Below are positions 8,994 through 20,857 of a stretch of DNA of 64,000 nt, piece by piece (positions within the stretch are counted from its first letter, which is position 1; each line of letters begins with the position of its first letter). Origin of the DNA: Paraburkholderia unamae (GTDB taxonomy: Bacteria; Pseudomonadota; Gammaproteobacteria; Burkholderiales; Burkholderiaceae). The stretch is from the NCBI RefSeq assembly GCF_003268775.1, contig NZ_QLSU01000023.1, positions 83,928 through 147,927 of the forward strand, in the 5' to 3' direction. Below the pieces are notes generated by a model. That model was not told where the DNA came from, searched no databases, and was given only the letters and a program-made list of their open reading frames with translations. Made by a program: the position numbers and the translations under genes.

Positions 8994-9205
8994 CGTCGTC
9001 TAGCCGTTGACGGTACTCCGCCACAAGGGCCCGCGCCGCACTGAACTGCCACGCGGGCCTCATTCATCGACAACCTTAACCGCAACGACTGGCACAAGCC
9101 TCGCGACAGCCAGCCGCCTCCCCGCGCCTGCATGGCGCGTCATCGAAGTGCAACCGAAGCGATGCGATGAACGCATGCAGCGCGGGCCCGCGCTCCGTAC
9201 CCGCG

Positions 9206-10228
9206 CTAGGCGTCCAGATGCCGCCCGCTCCATGTCTGAAGCCGGTCGAGATATTGCCCGCGCGTATATGCAGCCGGGTCCTTCAGCCGCGCAAACGACA
9301 TCGCGCCGCGAATCGCGTCGAGCGAGTCGACTTCGCGCGCCTCCAGCCACGCCTTCAGCCCGCCCAGCAACCGCTCGAAGCACGACGGCCCCTCGCGCAG
9401 CACGGTCGACGTGACCATCACGGCGTCGGCGCCCGCATACAGGTATTTGATCACCTGTTCGGCGTTCTCCACCCCGCTGGACGCGGCCAGCGATGCGCGT
9501 ATTCTCCCCGCAAGCAGCGCGATCCACTGTAGCGGCAGGCGCATGTCGATGGCCTGGCTCAGGGTCAGCTCGCTCGCAAGCTTCAGCCGGTGCAGGTCGA
9601 TGTCCGGCTGCACGAAGCGGTTGAACACCACGAGCCCGGCGGCGCCGGCCTCCACGAAGCGCTGCGCCAGGTTGCCGACGTTCGTGAAGTACGGTCCCAT
9701 CTTCACGCACAGCGCAATGCCGAGCTGGCCGCGCAGTTCCTGCACGATCCGCACGTAGCGCTCCTCGATCGCGGCGCCGCTTTCGAACAGGTCCGTCGGC
9801 ACCGCGTACAGGTTCACTTCCAGCGCCTGCGCCCCGGCCTGCTCGATCTGCTTGCCAAAGTCCAGCCAGCCTCCGGGCGTCGTGCCGTTGAGGCTCGCGA
9901 TCACGGGGATCGACAGGCTTTCGCGCGCGCGGCGCAGCAGGTCCAGGTAACGGTCCGGAACGAGCCCATACGGGCCCGAGGCAATGTGCGCGGGCGGGAA
10001 ATAGTGCTGATGCATCTCGGGATTGCTGTCGATGCCCGTCGCGAGTATCGCCTCGCGCCGCTTGCCCGCAACGCCGACCTGCTCCTCGAACAGGGAGGGC
10101 AACACGACGGCGGCCGCACCCGCGTCCTCCAGCCGCCGCAGATGATCGATCTGCGCATTCGCGGGCGAGGCCGACGCCACGAGCGGGTTATTGAGCGTCA
10201 GCCCGAGATAGGGCGTCGTCAGATCCAT
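9206..10228 (-). CDS. Dihydroorotate dehydrogenase-like flavoprotein
   Basis: 340-aa FMN-binding TIM-barrel protein of the DHODH-like class found beside 2-oxoacid:ferredoxin oxidoreductases. It begins LTTPYLGLTLNNPLVASASP, the conserved DHODH-like N-terminus, and has VIASLNGTTPGGWLDFGKQIEQAGAQALEVNLY and the C-terminal phosphate-binding region YLYAGADAVMVTSTVL. It is unlikely to be the housekeeping pyrD: it lacks the membrane helix of class 2 enzymes and sits 43 bp downstream of nifJ on the same strand. A role in passing electrons to or from ferredoxin or NADPH is plausible but inferred. It is the last gene of the operon. Confidence 0.85.
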   Translation of the reverse strand: MDLTTPYLGLTLNNPLVASASPANAQIDHLRRLEDAGAAAVVLPSLFEEQVGVAGKRREAILATGIDSNPEMHQHYFPPAHIASGPYGLVPDRYLDLLRRARESLSIPVIASLNGTTPGGWLDFGKQIEQAGAQALEVNLYAVPTDLFESGAAIEERYVRIVQELRGQLGIALCVKMGPYFTNVGNLAQRFVEAGAAGLVVFNRFVQPDIDLHRLKLASELTLSQAIDMRLPLQWIALLAGRIRASLAASSGVENAEQVIKYLYAGADAVMVTSTVLREGPSCFERLLGGLKAWLEAREVDSLDAIRGAMSFARLKDPAAYTRGQYLDRLQTWSGRHLDA

Positions 10229-10271
10229 TGCTGTCCTCCCTGATGCGCGATTGACTTAGGATTCCTGATCG

Positions 10272-13861
<3,590 letters not shown>

Positions 13862-13865
<4 letters not shown>

Positions 13866-15562
13866 CGCACGGCCTCCGTGTTCGGGTTCGCGCTCGCGTT
13901 CGCGCTCGCGCTCGGGACCGCGTTCGGGATCGCTGCCGCGCTCGCCTCCGGCGTCATGTCGATCGCGTGGCACGGGCATTGTTCGAAGCAGACCGCGCAG
14001 CCGGTGCAGCGCCCGAGGTTGACCTCGTAGCCGCGCCCCGGGCCGAGCCGCTCGATCGCGCCGGTCGGGCATGCCGCGTAGCAGTTGTCGCATTCGTAGC
14101 AGTTGCCGCACGACAGGCAGCGGCGCGCCTCATGCCGCGCCGCCCGCTCGTCGAGGCCGCCTAGCACCTCTTCGAAGCCGCTGCGCCCGGCCACCGGCAG
14201 CACCGGCGGCGCCGACGGCAGCGCGTCGCTATAGAGCGGCAGATGCAGCGCGTCGAAGCCGACGATCGCATGGCGCGCCGGCGTGACGAACGGCTCGCCG
14301 CGCAGCCACGCGTCGATATGGCGCGCGGCGCGCTTGCCGTGGCCCGTGGCGGTCGTCACCGTGCGGTTCGCGGGGGTCATGTCGCCGCCCGCGAACACGC
14401 CCGCGCAACCGGTCTGAAAGTCGTCGCCGACGATCACCGTGCCGTCCGCTTCGAAGCCGATGCCCGGCACATCGCGCAGGAACGCCGTATCGGTCTGCTG
14501 GCCGAGCGCGAGAATCAGCGAGTCGGCCTCCAGCGTCTCGTATTCGCCGGTGGGCTGCGCGCGGCCGTGCTCGTCGAGCCGCATCTTCTCGACGCGAATC
14601 GACTGCCCGTCGATGTCCCGGATGCTCGACAGCCAGCGGATACGCACGCCCTCCTCCAGCGCCTCTTCGGCTTCGAACGGCAGCGCGCCCATGTGCGCGC
14701 GATCGCGGTAGTAGACGATCAGCGCCTCCTGCGCGCCGAGGCGGCGGGCGGTGCGCGCGGCATCCATCGCGGTGTTGCCGCCGCCGTAGACAACCACGCG
14801 CCGGCCGAGCTGCGGGCGCTCGCCCGTGCCCGTTGCCCGCAGCACGCTCACGGCGTCGAACACCCGCGCCGCGTCGCGCGCCGGGATGTCGATGTGGCGG
14901 GCCACCTGGGCGCCGATCGCGAGCAGCACGGCGTCGAAGCCGCCCGCGGCCTTTTCCGCCGCCAGGTCGCCGACCTTGTGGTTCAGCACGAAACGCACGC
15001 CGAGCGCTTCGAGCCGCCCGATTTCGTGGTTCAGCACGTCACGCGGCAGCCGGTACGCGGGAATGCCGAAGTGCAGCATGCCGCCCGCCACCGGGCCGGC
15101 CTCGCGCACTTCCACGGCATGGCCGCGCCGCGCGAGATGCCAGGCGGCCGACAGACCGCACGGCCCCGCGCCGACGATCAGCACGCGCTTGCCGGTGGCG
15201 GGCGCGGGCGTAATCGTCCAGCCGTGTTCGAGCGCGAGATCGCCGAGAAAGCGCTCGACCGCATGCACGCTCACCGCGCTGTCGAGTTCGCCGCGATTGC
15301 AGGCGCTCTCGCACGGGTGATAGCACACGCGGCCGTGAATCGCGGGAAACGGATTGTCGGCGACGAGGTGCCGCCACGCGGCTTCGTACTTGCCCGCTTG
15401 CGCGAGCGCGAGCCAGCCCTGAATGTCCTCGCCCGCCGGACACGCGTCGTTGCAGGGCGGCAGCAGGTCATGCCAGACGGGGTGCCGGGTGCGCACCGGC
15501 CCGATCGCCTGACGGCGGGTCAGGTCCACGACAGGGCTCATGTTTTCCAGTCGAACGTTCAT
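13862..15562 (-). CDS. GltD-like NAD(P)H:ferredoxin oxidoreductase with C-terminal ferredoxin domain
   Basis: 566-aa FAD and iron-sulfur protein resembling the small subunit of glutamate synthase. N-terminal GltD-type Cys cluster (C37, C41, C80, C84, C88), FAD Rossmann motif GAGPCG (131-136), second nucleotide motif YGGGNTAMDAA (~263-275) and two C-terminal 4Fe-4S motifs (from C482 and C519). The C-terminus ends in a low-complexity SASANASANPN stretch encoded by imperfect hexamer repeats. Its stop overlaps the nifJ start by 4 bp. No large glutamate synthase subunit is nearby, so the likely job is electron transfer between NAD(P)H and the ferredoxin used by NifJ. Confidence 0.88.
13880..13930. 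repeat. Imperfect GCGCTC/GCGTTC hexamer tract in coding sequence
   Basis: Short tract in which GCGCTC, GCGTTC and close variants recur about six times. It encodes the Ser/Ala/Asn-rich tail of the GltD-like protein just before its stop codon. Slippage here would change the length of the tail but not the iron-sulfur domain. Confidence 0.6.
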
Positions 15563-15634
15563 GGGAACTCCAGCCAGACGTATGGGGTGGGGAGGTTCGC
15601 GGAGTCGCGCTCCGCTTTTATGTCGGCGCCGGGC

Positions 15635-16909
15635 CTAGGCGCCCGCGCCGGTGCGCGAGCCGGTTTCCTTGAGGAACAGCGCGAGCACGATCGCAACGCC
15701 AATGCCGACCAGCAGCCACGCCCCCGCCGCGCGGAACACGGCGAGGTCGATCGGGCCGCCGTGGGCGTAGTGCGCGAGCAGCCGGCCGAACACGGGCGTG
15801 AGCCAGGCGCTGAAGGTGAACACGAGAAAGTTGATCGCGCCGGTTGCGCTGCCTTTCACGTTGTCCGGATTGACTTCCTTGATCACCGAGTACGGCAGCA
15901 TGGCCGCGCCGGAGCCCACGCCGAGCAGCAGGCCGAGCACGTAATGCGGCGCGACGCCGGGCGGCAGGTAGAGGATGGCCGCGGCGCAGGCGAGCATGAG
16001 CAAGGCGCCCGCGAGCAGCACCGGTTTGCGGCGGCCGATGTGATCGGACAGATAGCCCAGCAGCGGGCAGCCGATCACCCAGCCGAGCGGCACCATGCTC
16101 GCGCGGTTGACCGCTTCGGCGTAGCCGACCTCCAGCCCGTTGCGCAGGAACGGCACGCCCCAGATCATGTCGCCGATCGTCGTCGGCAGGAACAGCAGGC
16201 CCGCGCAGAAGCCGCACAGATACGATTGCGGATTGGTCAGCACCACCTTGTACGGCGCGAACATCTTCGCCCACGAACCCCGGCTTGCCGGACCCTCGTC
16301 GTGTCCGGCCGGCGTGGCGAGGAACACGAGCACCGCGATCACGAAGAGACCGGCGCCCGAGAGCCACCAGAACTGCCGCCACGTGATGAGCTCATGAATG
16401 AGCGGCCCGACCGCGAACTGGCCCGCTGAGCCGCCGAGCATGCCGAAGCATTGCGTGAAGCCCACCGCCGTCGCGAGGTAGCGCGGCGGAAAGCCGTGCG
16501 TGGCGAGATACACCGCGCCGGTGAACGCGCAGGCGGAACCGGCGCCCTGCAACAGACGGCCGATCTGCGCGGACTCCGCGCTTCCGAGCCCGAACAGCCC
16601 CGCGCCGATCGCGACCAGCACGATGCCCACCGGAATCACGCTCTTGCCGCCGAGCCGGTCGAGCGCCGCGCCCGCGAGGATCGAAAAGAGCGAATAGGTG
16701 TAGTAGTACAGCCCGACCAGCGTGCTCACGCCCACCGCGTCGCGGCCGAACGCCGCCGAAAGCTCCGGGACCATCACGCCCGGCGCCGAGCGCAGCGCAT
16801 ATTGCATGAAGTAGAAGACGATGCAAAAGAGCCACGCGATCACGAAGCCGATATGCATGGGCTCGCGAGCCGTCTGGGCCTGCGCGGAACGGGAAGTCAC
16901 ACTCGCCAT
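15635..16909 (-). CDS. Major facilitator superfamily transporter
   Basis: 424-aa inner-membrane protein with about 12 hydrophobic segments, read as an MFS proton- or anion-coupled transporter. The loop between helices 2 and 3 carries the signature GAALDRLGGKSVIPVG and the second-half loop YLSDHIGRRKPVLL. I chose the ATG at 16909 (AGAGG ribosome site upstream) over an in-frame ATG 48 bp earlier that adds residues unlike an MFS N-terminus. It lies between the PHA-type hydrolase and the GltD/NifJ pair on one strand, so a carboxylate substrate is plausible. The sequence does not fix the substrate. Confidence 0.88.
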   Translation of the reverse strand: MASVTSRSAQAQTAREPMHIGFVIAWLFCIVFYFMQYALRSAPGVMVPELSAAFGRDAVGVSTLVGLYYYTYSLFSILAGAALDRLGGKSVIPVGIVLVAIGAGLFGLGSAESAQIGRLLQGAGSACAFTGAVYLATHGFPPRYLATAVGFTQCFGMLGGSAGQFAVGPLIHELITWRQFWWLSGAGLFVIAVLVFLATPAGHDEGPASRGSWAKMFAPYKVVLTNPQSYLCGFCAGLLFLPTTIGDMIWGVPFLRNGLEVGYAEAVNRASMVPLGWVIGCPLLGYLSDHIGRRKPVLLAGALLMLACAAAILYLPPGVAPHYVLGLLLGVGSGAAMLPYSVIKEVNPDNVKGSATGAINFLVFTFSAWLTPVFGRLLAHYAHGGPIDLAVFRAAGAWLLVGIGVAIVLALFLKETGSRTGAGA

Positions 16910-16949
16910 ATCGGGCCTCTTCGCTTGACGGACTGCATGAAATTGAAGC

Positions 16950-16978
16950 GCGGGCATCCGCGCATCGCCGATGCCCGC
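16950..16978. repeat. Hairpin, 9-bp perfect stem
   Basis: GCGGGCATC (16950-16958) pairs with GATGCCCGC (16970-16978) across an 11-nt loop. It lies 41 bp upstream of the MFS start in the leader between two same-strand genes. There is no T-run on the minus-strand side, so mRNA processing or attenuation is more likely than full termination. Confidence 0.6.
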
Positions 16979-16980
16979 CG

Positions 16981-17029
16981 CTCTACCGGCTCTACCAGGC
17001 TCTACCCGGCTCCACCCGGCTCTACCCGG
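16981..17029. repeat. Tandem repeat, five copies of ~10-bp CTCTACCCGG
   Basis: Five consecutive units: one of 9 bp, then four of 10 bp (CTCTACCAGG, CTCTACCCGG, CTCCACCCGG, CTCTACCCGG). They end right at the stop codon of the PHA-type hydrolase gene at 17031. The tract is intergenic, next to the hairpin at 16950-16978. Confidence 0.85.
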
Positions 17030-17030
17030 T

Positions 17031-18164
17031 CTAGGCGGCTGCCGCCACCCAGGCGGCGATTGCCGGCCAGGTCTCCTTGAGCGTGCGCGAGCCCATGAAG
17101 AGGCCGATATGGCCGCCCGGCACGAGACGCTTCTCGATGCGCTCGGGCGGCGTGCCCAGGTATTTCTCGGCGTCGAACACCTGCTCCTTCGTGGTGATGT
17201 CGTCCGACTCGCCCGCGAGCAGATAAACCGGGCATGTAATCGCTTTCAGGTTCAACGTGCGGCCGAGCGCGACGAACGTGCCTTTCGCGAGCCGGTTCTC
17301 CCTGAAAATCTGCCGGATGGTTTGCAGATACCAGCGCCCGGGCAGGTCGAGCGGGTTCTCGTACCAGCTCTGGAACGCCTCTTCCTTTTTCACGTACACC
17401 GGGTCGTCGATGTGCTCGTACAGATCGACGTGCTCCGTCACGTAGTGCTGGTCCGGGTGCATGTTCTTCCATCCCCGCAGCATGAAACGGCCGCGCATCA
17501 GGCCGCCGCCAAGCTTCACCAGTTCCTCGTAGAACGACTCGGGATACGTGTGCACCATCCGCTTGATGGGACCGTCGCCCGCGTCGGTGTCGATGGGCGA
17601 GCCCGCGAGCACGAGACTCGCGACCTTGTGCGGAAAGCGCGCGGCGTACATGGCCGACATCCAGCCGCCCTGGCACAGGCCCACCAGGTTCACGCGGCCG
17701 CCGAGTTCGTCGACGCACACGTTGATCTCGGCGAGGTACTGGTCGATCTCCAGATCCTTCATGTCCTCCGTCGCCGACTTCCAGTCGGTCAGGAAAAGCC
17801 GTGACAGTCCGTGCTCGCGCAACGTTTGCATCAGGCTCTGACCCGGCTGGAAGTCGGCGATCATCGCGCGGTGGCCCGCGTACGGCGCATCGACGATGGT
17901 CGGCAGGCCCTGCGGGTTGTCGCCGGAGTAGTCGCGCAGCACCATCGTGCGCAAGTCCAGCAGCGGCCGGCTGGCTGTGGCGAGCGCGGGATGCAGCTCG
18001 AAATGGAGCCGTTCTTCTTCCGCGAGGAAAGCGAGATTTCGGGCCGACAGCGAAGCGCCGGCTTCGATCAGCGCGGCGGTGGCCGCCATCGGCCAGAAGA
18101 TCGGCAGCGCGAGCATCGACGTACTACCGGGGCTTTGAGTTTGACGAGTGGGGCTCAAGAGCAT
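17031..18164 (-). CDS. PhaC/PhaZ-like alpha/beta hydrolase (polyhydroxyalkanoate metabolism)
   Basis: 377-aa alpha/beta-hydrolase with a cysteine nucleophile elbow, GLCQGG (C164), as in class III PHA synthases and intracellular PHB depolymerases. The candidate acid is D321 or D322 (GESDD) and the histidine H352 (PGGHIG). The C-terminal GGHIGLFMGSRTLKETWP resembles class III PhaC, and WYLQTIRQIFRENRLAKGTF occurs in both PhaC and PhaZ1 relatives; I cannot decide between polymerising and depolymerising roles. Starts at 18164 and 18116 are both possible; a frame continues to 18281, but its extra residues look non-coding. It is the first gene of the operon behind the FNR box. Confidence 0.8.
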   Translation of the reverse strand: MLLSPTRQTQSPGSTSMLALPIFWPMAATAALIEAGASLSARNLAFLAEEERLHFELHPALATASRPLLDLRTMVLRDYSGDNPQGLPTIVDAPYAGHRAMIADFQPGQSLMQTLREHGLSRLFLTDWKSATEDMKDLEIDQYLAEINVCVDELGGRVNLVGLCQGGWMSAMYAARFPHKVASLVLAGSPIDTDAGDGPIKRMVHTYPESFYEELVKLGGGLMRGRFMLRGWKNMHPDQHYVTEHVDLYEHIDDPVYVKKEEAFQSWYENPLDLPGRWYLQTIRQIFRENRLAKGTFVALGRTLNLKAITCPVYLLAGESDDITTKEQVFDAEKYLGTPPERIEKRLVPGGHIGLFMGSRTLKETWPAIAAWVAAAA

Positions 18165-18289
18165 TTCTCCATGCTTGGGGCAGCGTGTGGAAATCAAACG
18201 AGTTTCGGCAAAGGGCGGGGAACAGGCGGTGGATCTGGGGAAAATGGCGTCGGCATCGCACGCACTGACAGAGAACGACACAGACGAAG

Positions 18290-18295
18290 ATTAAG
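18290..18295 (-). promoter_or_regulatory. Candidate -10 box for the PHA/nifJ operon
   Basis: On the minus strand the hexamer reads CTTAAT (4 of 6 to TATAAT). If transcription starts at 18283, this hexamer is at -12 to -7 and the FNR box is centred at -41.5, the usual class II activator geometry. The leader would be about 118 nt to the ATG at 18164. Confidence 0.4.
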
Positions 18296-18317
18296 CACCT
18301 TCTGAAAAGAAGGCGCA

Positions 18318-18331
18318 TTGATTTATATCAA
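18318..18331. promoter_or_regulatory. FNR/Anr-type box, perfect TTGAT-N4-ATCAA
   Basis: TTGATTTATATCAA is an exact match to the FNR-family consensus. FNR/Anr proteins bind this site when oxygen is low. It lies 154 bp before the chosen start of the PHA-type hydrolase, leading an operon that contains oxygen-sensitive NifJ. The site is symmetrical, so an effect on the plus-strand transporter 254 bp away cannot be excluded. Confidence 0.8.
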
Positions 18332-18465
18332 ATTTATTGCGCCGCACAATCGAAGCTGTGCAGGGCCGCCCGTCCGCCCGCGACACGCCCGTGGTGGCGC
18401 ACTCGCAGCTTGAAACCGGCATCCCGACGTTTGCTGACATCGACCCGTTTCAGTCATAGGTAAAA

Positions 18466-18495
18466 CCTTTCCACTTCATCGGGAAACAATATTTT
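18466..18495 (+). promoter_or_regulatory. 30-bp element, copy A (shared with 27398-27427)
   Basis: CCTTTCC, an 8-nt spacer, then GGGAAACAATATTTT. The same arrangement and total length occurs upstream of the Rieske oxygenase. It contains a partial dyad (TTTCC/GGAAA) and lies 90 bp upstream of the amino-acid binding protein start, where an activator site would be expected. Confidence 0.65.
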
Positions 18496-18508
18496 CTCGG
18501 GATTGTGA

Positions 18509-18525
18509 CCAGGTAAATTGCCTGG
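18509..18525. promoter_or_regulatory. 17-bp dyad CCAGG-nAAnTTn-CCTGG
   Basis: CCAGGTAAATTGCCTGG equals its own reverse complement at 14 of 17 positions. It is 60 bp before the amino-acid binding protein start and could be an operator. I found no second copy in the window. Confidence 0.4.
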
Positions 18526-18584
18526 GTGGCCGCACCGCACCCCGCTATGTCGGGGCCCTCTCCGCCGCTTCAGGACGACGACCC

Positions 18585-19424
18585 ATGAATCTTTTCCAAC
18601 GCTGGAAACACCACGTTTGTGCCGCCATGATGCTGACCGCGAGCCTGGCCGCGAGTCTGCCCGCCCACGCCGACGACCTGCTTGGCCGCGTCAGGCAGCA
18701 AGGCGAACTCGTTGTCGGAACCGAGATGCAGTTCGCGCCGTTCGACTTCCTGGAGAACGGCCAGCAAGCCGGCTTCAACAAGGATCTGTTCGCCGCCGTC
18801 GGCAAGATCATGGGCGTGAAGGTGCGCTTCATCGACCTGCCCTGGGACAGCGTGCTGCCCGGCCTCGACGCGAAGAAGTTCGACATGGTCGCCGGCCCCC
18901 TCACGGTCACGAAGGCGCGCATGGAACGCTACGCCTTCACTTATCCGATCGCCGACGCCACCGACGCGCTTCTCAAGCGCGCCAGCGACGCGAGCATCAA
19001 GCAGCCCTCGGATATCGCGGGCAAGGTCGTCGGCGCGCAAAAGAGCAGCGCGCAGAACGAGCAGTTGAAGACTTACGCCACGACGCTCAAGCAGGCGCCC
19101 GAAGTGCGCGAATACGTCGACAACAACCAGGCCTACGCCGATCTCGCGTCGGGACGCCTCGCCGCCGTCGCGAACTCGCTCACGAATATCGCCTATGTCG
19201 CGAAGCAGCGCCCGGCCGTGTTCGCGGTCGTGCAGCCCGCGTTCGGCTCGAAGGTGTATTTCGCGTATTGCATGCGCAAGGATGCGGACAGCCAGTCGCT
19301 CGACGACGCTTTCAACGCCGCCATCAGCACGCTGAACAAGAACGGCGAGCTGGCGGCGCTGCAAAAGAAGTGGTTCGGCGTGGCCGTGAGCCTGCCGATG
19401 GCCGTGCCGACGCCCAATACCTGA
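18585..19424 (+). CDS. Amino-acid ABC transporter substrate-binding protein (family 3)
   Basis: Periplasmic binding protein, 279 aa, with a Sec signal peptide ending at HA|DD (residues 29/30). The mature N-terminus GELVVGTEMQFAPFDFLENGQQAGFNKDLFAAVGKIMG is the SBP_bac_3 signature, followed by DLPWDSVLPGLDAKKFDMVAGPLTVTKAR. Family members bind polar amino acids or related small solutes such as opines. It leads an operon with two permeases, one ATPase and a class II aldolase-like protein, and is preceded by a 30-bp element shared with the Rieske operon. Confidence 0.92.
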   Translation: MNLFQRWKHHVCAAMMLTASLAASLPAHADDLLGRVRQQGELVVGTEMQFAPFDFLENGQQAGFNKDLFAAVGKIMGVKVRFIDLPWDSVLPGLDAKKFDMVAGPLTVTKARMERYAFTYPIADATDALLKRASDASIKQPSDIAGKVVGAQKSSAQNEQLKTYATTLKQAPEVREYVDNNQAYADLASGRLAAVANSLTNIAYVAKQRPAVFAVVQPAFGSKVYFAYCMRKDADSQSLDDAFNAAISTLNKNGELAALQKKWFGVAVSLPMAVPTPNT

Positions 19425-19503
19425 GCGCGGCAAACATAGCGGGAAAAGTCGCGGCACCCATAGCGCGCCGTCCGCGCCTCACACTTCGACAAGGCGATTC
19501 GAC

Positions 19504-20154
19504 ATGTTCAGTCTGAGCGCGTTCTGCGATGCCCTGCCCCTGCTGCTTCACGCGTCGCTCATGACGCTCGCCGTTTCGTCGGCCGGGCTCGTGATCGGCT
19601 TCTTCATTGCGCTCGTGGTGTGCGCGGCGCGGCTTTCCCCGAAGCCCGCGCTGCGCATTGCCGCCACGGTGTACGTGCGCGTGCTGCGCGGCATTCCGTT
19701 GCTCGTGCAACTTCTTCTGGTTTATTACCTGCTGCCGTTCGTCGGCATCAACGTGCCGCCGCTCACGGCGGCCATCAGCGCCGTGTCGCTCTGTTCGGCA
19801 GCGTATATCGCCGAAATCCTGCGCGGCGGCTTTGCGAATCTCGCTCGCGGGCAAACCGAAGCGGCGCGCATGCTCGGGCTCTCCGCATTCGATCAGCTTC
19901 GGCGCGTGCAGATTCCTCTGGTGCTGCGCTCGACTTTGCCGTCGCTCGTCAACGAGATGGTGCTGCTGATCAAGGCGTCGTCGCTCATCTCCGTCGTCGG
20001 CATCGCGGAAGTCACGCGCACCGCGCAGAACATCGCGGCCAGCACCTATCAGCCGCTCGAAGCGTATGCCGCGGCGGGCCTGATCTATTTCATCCTGTGC
20101 GGCGCCCCGGCGTTGCTGGCGCACGGCGCGGAGCGGCGCCTGCGCGCCGCCTGA
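19504..20154 (+). CDS. Amino-acid ABC transporter permease (HisM/GlnP type)
   Basis: 216-aa inner-membrane permease of the polar amino acid family. It has the family motif YVRVLRGIPLLVQLLLVYYLLP (residues ~57-78) and the ATPase-contact loop GQTEAARMLGLSAFDQLRRVQIP, followed by KASSLISVVGIAEVTR. It starts 79 bp after the binding protein and pairs with the following permease to form the channel. Confidence 0.9.
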   Translation: MFSLSAFCDALPLLLHASLMTLAVSSAGLVIGFFIALVVCAARLSPKPALRIAATVYVRVLRGIPLLVQLLLVYYLLPFVGINVPPLTAAISAVSLCSAAYIAEILRGGFANLARGQTEAARMLGLSAFDQLRRVQIPLVLRSTLPSLVNEMVLLIKASSLISVVGIAEVTRTAQNIAASTYQPLEAYAAAGLIYFILCGAPALLAHGAERRLRAA

Positions 20155-20179
20155 CGCGAGCGCGCAGACGGAGCCGACC

Positions 20180-20842
20180 ATGTCCCAGTTCGACTTGCAT
20201 GTCATCACGAACAATCTGCCGCAAATCGGCGCGGGCTTCGCCACGACTGTCGGCATGTGGCTCGCGGGTGTCGCGCTCGGCGCGGCCATCGGCCTCGCGG
20301 TCGCGCTGGCGCAGCTAAGCGGCGGCCGCGCCTTGCGCGCGCTGCTGCGCGCCTATATCGAACTCTTTCGCGGCACGCCTTTTCTCGTGCAGCTTTTCCT
20401 GCTCTATTACGGCGGCCCCGCGCTGGGTTTGATGCTCACGCCCGCGAGCGCGGGCGTGGCGAGTCTCGCGCTCTACGCGGGCGCCTATTTCGCCGAAGTC
20501 TTTCGCGGCGGCTTCGCCTGCGTGCCGCGCGGCCATCTCGAAGCGGCCGTGTGTCTCGGCCTCACCCGCTGGCAAGCGATCTGGCGCATCGAGCTGCCGC
20601 AAATGCTGGCGCTCATCACGCCCGCGCTCGCGAATCTCACGATCGTGCTCAGCAAGGAAACGGCCGTGCTCTCGATCGTGACGGTGCCCGAACTCACCTT
20701 CGTGCTGACCGGCATCGGCTCCGCGACCTTCGCCTTCGTGGAAACGCTGCTCGTGCTGTGCGTCTGCTATCTGCTGCTTGTCGAAGCGGCGACACTCGCC
20801 GGCAACTGGGCCGAACGGCGCGTGAGCCGCTTCCTGGCATGA
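20180..20842 (+). CDS. Amino-acid ABC transporter permease (HisQ/GlnP type)
   Basis: 220-aa second permease of the polar amino acid importer. Signature YIELFRGTPFLVQLFLLYYGGPALG and contact loop GHLEAAVCLGLTRWQAIWRIELPQ, then KETAVLSIVTVPELTF. It is 25 bp downstream of the first permease and 15 bp upstream of the ATPase gene, consistent with one transcript. Confidence 0.9.
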   Translation: MSQFDLHVITNNLPQIGAGFATTVGMWLAGVALGAAIGLAVALAQLSGGRALRALLRAYIELFRGTPFLVQLFLLYYGGPALGLMLTPASAGVASLALYAGAYFAEVFRGGFACVPRGHLEAAVCLGLTRWQAIWRIELPQMLALITPALANLTIVLSKETAVLSIVTVPELTFVLTGIGSATFAFVETLLVLCVCYLLLVEAATLAGNWAERRVSRFLA

Positions 20843-20857
20843 ACCCTGGAGATCCGC

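Larger units (their letters stand above)
18165..18584. other. 420-bp divergent intergenic region
   Basis: No convincing gene. It separates the minus-strand PHA/nifJ operon from the plus-strand amino-acid transporter operon and is richer in A+T than its surroundings. It holds a perfect FNR-type box (18318-18331), a 30-bp element shared with the Rieske gene promoter (18466-18495) and a 17-bp dyad (18509-18525), annotated separately. Confidence 0.7.

Noticed and set aside
9179..9194. 16-bp perfect palindrome AGCGCGGGCCCGCGCT near the end of the DHODH-like gene
   Set aside because: Short G+C palindromes are expected by chance in such G+C-rich DNA; there is no T-run and no second copy seen.
18165..18281. 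N-terminal extension of the PHA-type hydrolase to 18281
   Set aside because: The extra residues are Cys/Ser-rich without hydrolase similarity and would begin almost at the inferred transcription start.
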